Source: Pseudomonas sp. J452
Lineage (GTDB): Bacteria > Pseudomonadota > Gammaproteobacteria > Pseudomonadales > Pseudomonadaceae
Assembly: GCF_024666525.1 (NCBI RefSeq)
Contig: NZ_CP088294.1
Location: 3,844,001 to 3,908,000 of the forward strand
Direction: 5' to 3'
DNA: 64,000 bases
Shown: one piece after another, positions 63,886 through 64,000 of the stretch
Position numbering within the stretch: position 1 is the first letter of the stretch
How the letters are laid out: each line of letters begins with the position of its first letter
The notes under the pieces: generated by a model
What the model was told of the DNA's origin: nothing
Database searches by the model: none
The model's input: the letters and a program-made list of their open reading frames with translations, nothing else
Position numbers and translations under genes: made by a program

Positions 63886-64000
<115 letters not shown>

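Overview
The window is a Pseudomonas-type chromosome segment. The encoded proteins (SdhCDAB, GltA, FabA/FabB, GacA, UvrC, HtpG, LolA, FtsK, CysG, SerS) read as typical Pseudomonas orthologues, coding density and GC are high, and the gene blocks (sdh-gltA; gpsA/hybrid kinase/fabAB; pgsA-uvrC-gacA with tRNAs; tusDCBE; cysG-serS-crcB-rarA-lolA-ftsK-trxB) resemble blocks of the P. aeruginosa chromosome, although several lie next to different neighbours here. The species cannot be fixed from the sequence alone.

Layout. 1-5.5 kb: TCA cycle genes, with sucA and sdhCDAB on the minus strand diverging from gltA; both promoters are readable. 5.6-13.5 kb: an accessory type VI secretion island on the minus strand, made of a VgrG with a C-terminal extension, a two-HKD phospholipase D effector (Tle5b/PldB type) and a tandem array of Sel1-repeat periplasmic immunity genes (Tli5b type). 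Two immunity genes are intact; a third is reduced to its two ends by an IS3-family element whose transposase itself carries an amber codon. 13.7-21.5 kb: acyl-CoA synthetase, sixA, DUF4389, gpsA, a hybrid histidine kinase, and fabA-fabB. 21.5-28.8 kb: a sensory cluster with two solute-binding-like periplasmic proteins, a soluble chemoreceptor and an HBM chemoreceptor, plus an OsmC-pirin pair.

28.9-38 kb: a probable copper-stress locus. The minus-strand operon YHS protein, DoxX, glutathione transferase, bufferin precursor (BufA, DUF2282), BufB (DUF692) and BufC (DUF2063) diverges from two tandem LysR regulators, which are followed by a second glutathione transferase, a PNPOx-ferredoxin reductase fusion and a DUF1348 protein. 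This locus and the type VI island are the most interesting parts. 38-47.5 kb: an HD-GYP response regulator with a 1,229-residue MHYT/PAS hybrid kinase, htpG under a sigma-32 promoter, a membrane protein, two PaaI thioesterases and a small lipoprotein. 47.5-64 kb: MAPEG protein, tRNA-Cys, tRNA-Gly, pgsA, uvrC, gacA, an MgtC-family protein, tRNA-Ser, a BAX-inhibitor-1 homologue, tusDCBE, ybiB, cysG, serS, crcB, rarA, lolA, ftsK and the start of trxB.

All gene identities are from reading translated sequence and motifs; no database search was run.
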